The notes beneath the pieces are model-generated. The model saw nothing but the letters and a program-made list of their open reading frames with translations, was not told where the DNA came from and did no database searches. The translations under genes were made by a program, and so were the position numbers. From contig CAJNOL010001330.1 of NCBI GenBank assembly GCA_905250125.1, positions 1 through 64,000 of the forward strand: a DNA stretch of 64,000 nt, written 5' to 3'. This document shows positions 57,733-64,000 of this stretch, in pieces; the stretch's first letter is position 1, and the number at the start of each line of letters is the position of its first letter. The stretch comes from Rotaria sordida. Lineage: Eukaryota; Rotifera; Eurotatoria; Philodinida; Philodinidae.

Positions 57733-58249
57733 AAAAAAATTTGCTTCGCTCAAGCTTAGCTGCCTCAGGATCCATTACGCCCTCCCTCCCCCAATCCTGG
57801 GCCCTTTGCGTGGGGCTTGTTTACATAAGATCATTTGTCTATTTAAAAAAATCATTTGAAAAATAAAGATTACAGGTGTCCGAATAATTTTTGGAGCTAG
57901 CATAGATACATTTTAAAGGGTGTTCCATAAGTTCTGAAGCGATTTTAACATTCATTAAGAGTGAGGATGAAGATGGGAAGGAGATCATCATGTTCATTCT
58001 CACTTATCTATCCTCTAGATGTGCCTTGATTCTGAATATTATGTCTAATTTGGCTGAAAATAAACCTTTTCTGATGAACATCTCAAAATACGAGCTAATT
58101 TTATACTCTTTTGCCACTAATGTTCAAAAACTGAGTTTTTTAAACAATATTAAGATAGAATTAAAAAGATATCCACGCTCAAACTCGGCACACAAAACTA
58201 GACATAAGTAAACTTATAATTTCTTGGTCTTAATGCTTCACATTCGCTA

Positions 58250-58590
58250 CCCAGTCAGACAAGCAACGAAAAAAACGCCGTTTTTACGCGTAAAAACCGC
58301 ACATTTTTACGATTTTATTTTCGTTAAAATTTTACGCGTTTTTACGCGTTTTTTTTCTGAAATAAGTGACATGATCGAGGAATGATAGCTATAATCTGTA
58401 GACTTAGGTTGCGTAGAACCATAACGATGATCTATAAGCAACCTAAGTCTACAGATTATAACTATCATTCCTCGATCATGTCACTTATTTCAGAAAAAAA
58501 ACGCGTAAAATTTTAACGAAAATAAAATCGTAAAAATGTGCGGTTTTTACGCGTAAAAACGGCGTTTTTTTCGTTGCTTGTCTGACTGGG
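58250..58590. mobile_element. 341-bp MITE, nearly perfect foldback, TA target, present in right arm only
   Basis: It starts CCCAGTCAGACAAGCAACG and ends with the exact complement. TA precedes it (58248-58249) and follows it (58591-58592). The arms (58250-58412 and 58438-58590) are identical apart from one ~10-bp ACGCGTTTTT repeat difference. The left arm of the large duplication has the empty site at about 47848 with a single TA. TA duplication and TIR type fit the Tc1/mariner superfamily. The near identity of the arms points to a recent insertion. Confidence 0.97.
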
Positions 58591-58700
58591 TAGTCTTTGG
58601 TCTAAATCTTTGTCTCATTTTCAAAGATTTTTTTGAAACATCATCGTTCCAGTCAAATGTGCCGTAAAAGATTGTTTGAAATTCTCAGGAAGAAAATATG

Positions 58701-59623
58701 TCAGCTAGCTGCAACTGAGAATCGTTGGACTCGATGATTCAACCAGTCGGCGACATAAAGATTGTTATGTCGATCAAACGATAAGCCCTCAGGATAATTG
58801 AGCTGATTTTTGTTTTCTCCCGCACCATTTCCACCAGCAATCAAGTCTGACATTCCTTCACACCAACGCATTACGCGATGATTCCCATGGTCAACCACAT
58901 AGATAATGCCAAATGAATCAACAAAAAGCCCAGCCGGTAAACATAACTGCGTTCGATCATCCCCTTTTCCTAGACCACCAGCCACGACAGTCCCTTCTTT
59001 CACATTCGACAACCATTTCATCACACGATGATTATTCGTATCCGATACGTACAACGAATAATATTGATCGACAAAGACAAATGTTGGATGATTAAGTTGA
59101 TTGAAGGGATCCTTTACCTTTTCCCCACCCGCCACCACTTCACAATCCTTCTCATCATAGTTTCCTTTCGGTTGATACCGTCTTACTTCGTGCTTCTTGG
59201 TATCTGTGACGTAGAGAAAATCTTTTTTATCCATGGTCAATCCCCAACAGTTAATCAGACTAATAACAATTCTGCCTTCTTGTCCTTGTCGACGTGACCA
59301 TCTTACTACTCGTTGGTTACCCGAGTCGCATATGAAAAGACTGCTTCTCGCTTTATCAATAATAACATCTGATGGTTTATTTAACTGATTCAATTTATTT
59401 CCCGGTCCGTTTCCACCAGCTAGTACTTGACCCCTCGTTGCCCCAGGTTTCCATTCAACAATCCGATGATTATCAAAATCAGCGACAATGACACTCCCAT
59501 CCTCATCGACACAGACACTCGAACACTGGTTGAACTTGTTCTCTTGATGACCACGTCCGTGACCTCCAGCCACTGTGTCTGCGCTTTGTGTCCATTTAAC
59601 ACGCGGAAGACTGTGCGTGCGAT
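58701..59623 (-). CDS. NHL-repeat beta-propeller protein, copy 2' (right arm)
   Basis: Homologue of 46826-47745, about 307 residues in this exon. It keeps the SFGIIYVVDHG block that is one codon shorter in the left copy. A few other substitutions are seen (Val/Phe after SD, Lys/Asn and Gln/Lys changes). All NHL motifs are intact, so both copies appear functional. The exon begins after the acceptor complement CTGCAATGAG at 59624-59633. The 5' exon is not identified, as in the left arm. Confidence 0.85.
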
Positions 59624-61775
59624 CTGCAATGAGGAAGAAAAAAGTGTAGGATAACGACTGAGTTTCTGATTAATTTCATATATTTTCTAGCTTTTGACAT
59701 CTATTAATGGACAGAAAACTTTGTAGAACTACAAATTCTATATTAATTTTGTACTCCGATTAACTATTGGTCAGGCGTCGACATTACTTTTTAACCGTAC
59801 ACTTTATTCTGTCTTCTATGTTATATTTGCTGTGTTATCTTGTATGCCTATGAAAAATATATGCTATAAATATTAGGAAATACCAGAAAGTGTATGATAA
59901 ACTACAACGCCAAACAATTGTTTGATTTTATTTTAATGACATAACGTCATATCAAAGTGAGTTGAAAAAATCCAAGAAATATACTATGACGAATTTTGAC
60001 TTAATAGAATAGTCTAATGTATATTTCCTCACTGAAATAGTCTTCGACATCCGTAAAAAGTTTTTGGTTTGTGGAAAAATTCACTTCTTTGACTAATTTT
60101 CGGAAAACAAAACATACAAAAACTCAAAAAAACCCAGGCCAATGAGTAAAGAAAAGGCGGTGCCTTCCTACCGATAAGAAATCCTCTGTCGGACCGGACT
60201 AGCCGTTTACCGATCCTGTTTAAAACTCTGCTGGTGACGAATATCATATTTTTATTATATTTTATCCGAGAAAGAAGTGAGTTGACAACACTTTTCTGGT
60301 GCGAATCATGATCGATCTACTGCATATAGGACACACAGTGACTTTTGTGCGAATATTCGTTCGGGTCGATATTTATCGTAGGTTTTTCATGGGAATACGT
60401 ATTTTGTAGTCCGTTGATATTGAGCAAAATAGTTTTAACAATAACGGAGTCAATTATGATAATCTAAACTGTGGGCGGAACAAAAAATAAGGCTGAAGAT
60501 AACGATATATGACTGGACATGACAGTGTGAGGATTCTTACATTCATACTCCATCATTTTTAACATTTGTATCATTTTTGCTTGCGGTGTTTCTATTTTTC
60601 GACATCTTTAGTTTCGACACTGTTGTTTCGAAGAAAGTTTAGAGAATTGTCAGTTACTTATCATAGACCACTAATTGCTTCGTTATTTATTTTTATAGAA
60701 AACTCATTCTTATTCTATTTGAAAACTCAGACCTCAATGCTCATACATGTGTTGAAGTACTATCATTTCAGTGTCGACTAACAGGCAGCTAAACCAATCA
60801 AGATAAATCACACTTTCCTATCATTATGAAGCACATTCACTCAGCTTGCGAAATCGCATGATTTTTGAATGAGATGTCAGGACATCTTTTCAGTCATTGT
60901 GCCGCACAAGAGATAGCCTTCCAATATAGGTTGCCATTCTTTTGTTAGGAGAGAATTTTATTCCTTGCACTATATATATCTGAAAGCGATGGCGATTTTT
61001 TGCCATAATGAAAATAAGCTTATCTGCACGACACTGAGCGATACATATTCTAAAAATAAAAATACTGGAGGCCTACGGATGAAAAGTGAAAACCATAGAG
61101 TCAAAGTACGAAAGATGCCATCCATAGGCGGAAACTGACCTACTCTTCGTAGGCCTGGCTTGCCCATGACACACTATGAACCTCTTCAGCCTCCCTGCCT
61201 GTCATTTGGTTTGACCTGTGTACGTTTTTAAACATACTAATAGTAGGATAATATTTGAGTGAAAGTAGAACACTGTCTTTATGACAATAGAAGAAAGTTA
61301 CGGATATAACAAAACATGATTAGCAAAAGATTTGTTGATTTAATACAGTATGTAACTGTGTAGGAAAAACAAAAAAAAAATATTAACATATAGAAAAAGT
61401 TCTTTTTGTGAGTAAAAAGCCTTTTGAATGAATTTGATGAACTATCATCTGTTTAAAAAAATACTGATCGTCACCATTTTTTGCAATGACTAAAGAACGA
61501 AAAGCGACAGAGAGCTGCAGTTTTCACCAGCCAGAAGAAGAAACGTCGAGATGTCTTATTCTTCGATATCCATTAAGACGAGATCATTTTCAAATTAACT
61601 GTTTTTGTAAATGGGCAAAAAAATGCACAACAATTATCTGTTGTTGAGACGAAATTTTGACAAAATGTAATAAAACGTCCTTAAAATTAAGAGAAATCCA
61701 TAGTTTTCAAGGACTCCAACAGATAATTTTATTGGCTTAATATTAAAATGTCCGAAGATAACCATTCGAATTATA

Positions 61776-61941
61776 CAGGGTGTCTCAAAAGTAAGGAAAC
61801 AAAGTTTTTTTTCAGTTTTTTTCTTATAGAGCGTCAGCTAGTTCTCATATTTATACCACAGATATTAGATGACATAAGTAAAAGATCTGGTACATGAACA
61901 ATATCTGAATGTAGTAATTTGTTCAAAAGCATACAAATTTT
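61776..61941 (-). mobile_element. mariner remnant: one ~166-bp TIR
   Basis: CAGGGTGTCTCAAAAGTAAG preceded by TA, matching the 3' TIR of the mariner at 42996-44672. It ends at ATACAAA, where it joins directly to TTTTGCCTAGTGAAAG, sequence found about 470 bp outside the mariner in the left arm. The rest of the element and that flank are deleted here. Confidence 0.95.
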
Positions 61942-62285
61942 GCCTAGTGAAAGTGATTAAAAAAATCCTTTCTCATCTTCCAGAAGCAAAGATTCTCCAT
62001 ATTATATTTTATACCTACATTTTCTGCTCAAAAACGAAGTCTTTTATTGAAAATTTAGAAAAAACACGTCAGGTAGACGATCTGTCTATTTTAAACAGCC
62101 TGCCTGGCCGATGACAAGCTTGAAAATCAGGGCCTGTACCTGTTCCGGGCAGGCAGATCCGATGACCTGTTTCCATCTCTGACGCCATTATTTATGACTC
62201 GTACGTTCGAAAATTTAGAATTTTAACTCCATAGCAACTTTTCACACTAAAGTAAGATTTTTCTCGACATGCACGGAGTTAGACC

Positions 62286-63283
62286 TCATCCATTTCCTTC
62301 ACTTCTTTTGAAATTTTCAAACATGACATTTCCATTACTTTGTTCAGTCATTAAGCGGAATTTACCTGTGATGGAGAATCGTTGTATCCGATGATTAAAA
62401 CAATCAACAACATAAAGATTATTATGTCGATCTACCGATAAACCCATAGGGCCATTCAATTGATGCGCTCCTTGACCGGAACCATTCCCACCAACGAGCA
62501 CAATTCCATTGGACTTTCCGCGCCATCGCATCACACGATGATTCTTATAGTCTGCGATATAGACAGTGCCTTTTAAGTCAACAAACAACCCTCGAGGGTG
62601 ATTCAATTGTTCTACATCCTTTCCTAATCCTTTATCACCAGCCACAACAATTCCCTGTTTAGCACCATTCTCCCATTTTATCACACGATTATTTCCTTTG
62701 TCCGAAATGTATACCGTCTGCTCATGATCGACAAATACGTTAGTTGGTACACAAAGTTGGTGTAAAGCTGAGCCTCGTTCATGGCCACCCGCCACTACTC
62801 TATATTTCGTCTCATAATAGTTTCCTTCCAATTTATAACGTCGTACTTCATCCTTCTTGACGTCCGTGACGTAAAGAAAACCTCGAACGTCCATTGTCAA
62901 TCCACAACAATCAATATTCTCAATCATCATTACCATTTCCTCGCCCTTCCGTCGAGCCCATCTTACCACACGTCGATTACCATAGTCACAGATAAGAAGA
63001 CTATTTCTCTCTTTATCAATAATAACATCTGATGGATTATTTAACTGATTCAATTTATTTCCCGGTCCGTTTCCACCAGCTAGTACTTGACCCCTCGTTG
63101 CCCCAGGTTTCCATTCAACAATCCGATGATTATTAAAATCAGCGACAATGACACTTCCATCCTCATCGACAAAGACACTGGAACACTGGTTGAGCTGATT
63201 GTGGTCATCACCAACGCCATGACCTCCAACTACCGTAACCCCGTTAGTTGCCCATTGGATGTTCTCTTGAATCAGGATTCCAT
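62286..63283 (-). CDS. NHL-repeat beta-propeller protein, copy 1' (right arm)
   Basis: Homologue of 41183-42180, about 332 residues in this exon. Ten differences are seen in the last 255 residues, all in the second half (for example AGGKG to AGDKG, RWCGK to RWRGK, HRVQRFSV to HRIQRFSI), while the first half is identical. That block pattern suggests gene conversion of the 5' part. Reading frame and NHL motifs are intact. Confidence 0.85.
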
Positions 63284-64000
63284 CTTCAAGAAAAGAAAAA
63301 TAAAGGTATCAGATGAAGAGTCCACTTCCCATTCATTCGATAAAACAGGAAGGCATCAGTACTGGTGACTTATTTGCTCGAGAAGTTGCCGATAAACAAA
63401 GATAGCATCACTAGCTCTTTGTGTCAATCAATAGGATATTAATAAAACCACGTAATGAAAAAAAAATCCCATTTTACTCAAACTTTAGGAAATCATTTAG
63501 GTTGAAAGTAATGTAAGCAATATCTAAATAGAATGAGATATTCGAAGTGTTGGAGTATTTTATGATAGAGTATGGGAGTAGGATGGATTGGAGAACTTCA
63601 TGGTGGGCACATTTTTCGGAATAAATGTGAAGTAATAATCAAAAAACGCACTCGAAATTGAATTTCGATCAAGATCCATATTATGATCAATCTCAATTCG
63701 ATTTGGCAAAACTCAGAATCAATTAGAAAAACATTTATCCACAAATCTTAATTCAGATCTGTTTTGCAAAACTGATTCAAATATGTGATATATCTGCGGA
63801 TGGTGCCGTTTTCACATCTTTGGTTTGCAGTCTTTGCTATGAACTATGTCATTCCGTTTAGCTCTAGCTTCCACACTGTGTTTCTGTTATCTCTTCAGTT
63901 AATTTCTGCTACTCTGTTCTACGCTTGTGAATGATATGCACATGATGCAAACGCATTAGAACGTGTGTCGCGACATCCATTGTCCAAAGCGTTTCCAACG
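63284..64000. other. upstream of NHL-1', ending in the ART 3' region
   Basis: Colinear with 40455-41182. The last bases (about 63880-64000) match the sequence after the ADP-ribosyltransferase stop, so a second ART copy is expected just beyond the window. No other gene was seen. Confidence 0.6.

Larger units (their letters stand above)
56721..64000 (-). repeat. right arm of the inverted duplication
   Basis: Inverted and colinear with 40455-49433; it extends to the window end. It differs by the MITE at 58250-58590, the deletion at about 61941, and scattered substitutions. Confidence 0.95.

Noticed and set aside
1..64000. Bacterial origin of the window (because of urea carboxylase and flavohemoprotein)
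   Set aside because: Spliceosomal introns interrupt the carboxylase, transporter and TIKI-like genes, and eukaryotic transposons (hAT, MULE, mariner) surround them.

Overview
The window looks like nuclear DNA of a bdelloid rotifer (Adineta/Rotaria type). This is inferred from short AT-rich introns, NHL-repeat and arginine ADP-ribosyltransferase genes, non-metazoan-type metabolic genes (urea carboxylase, flavohemoprotein, a dead vanadium haloperoxidase), abundant small DNA transposons, and many short arrays of GGGTGT/ACACCC, a permutation of the TGTGGG telomere repeat reported for bdelloids. No database could be searched, so the lineage is an inference.

Layout. 1-3.9 kb: gene-poor, with a hairpin and a TIR element. 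3.9-6.4 kb: SLC43-like transporter gene with short introns. 6.8-8.3 kb: nested foldback elements. 8.3-20 kb: transposon-rich desert holding a truncated copy of NHL-gene 3' flank, duplicated units, a hAT relic, a piggyBac-like element with a hAT MITE inside it, and an 85-bp repeat family. 20.4-24.2 kb: urea carboxylase. 24.7 kb: tRNA-like sequence. 25-28 kb: TIR element and a haloperoxidase pseudogene. 29.6-30.7 kb: TraB/TIKI-like gene. 31.4-32.6 kb: flavohemoprotein on the minus strand. 33-39.5 kb: transposon-derived desert with several long foldbacks. 39.6-40.4 kb: ADP-ribosyltransferase.

40.4-49.4 kb and 56.7-64 kb are the same locus in opposite orientations, only a few percent diverged. 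Each arm has two NHL-repeat genes and part of a Mutator-like (MULE) transposon. Between them are the rest of that transposon (48872-51349, with a perfect 9-bp target duplication), an SLC25 carrier gene, two foldbacks and a 100-base N gap. The gap lies where the inverted arm starts, in the middle of the multicopy MULE, so the palindrome may be a scaffolding join of two haplotypes rather than a real chromosome structure. The arms differ by clean events: a 341-bp MITE present only on the right, and a 2-kb deletion on the right that removed most of a mariner element still present on the left.

The most unusual signal is a set of 14 telomere-like sequences. Thirteen are hairpins of the form (GGGTGT)n - short loop - (ACACCC)n. 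All have the polarity of a head-to-head telomere fusion, and most have a GAGAAG-like purine tract in the loop. Two abut long foldback elements, and one caps a truncated copy of the NHL gene flank. They may be scars of telomere addition at repaired breaks, or an undescribed hairpin element.
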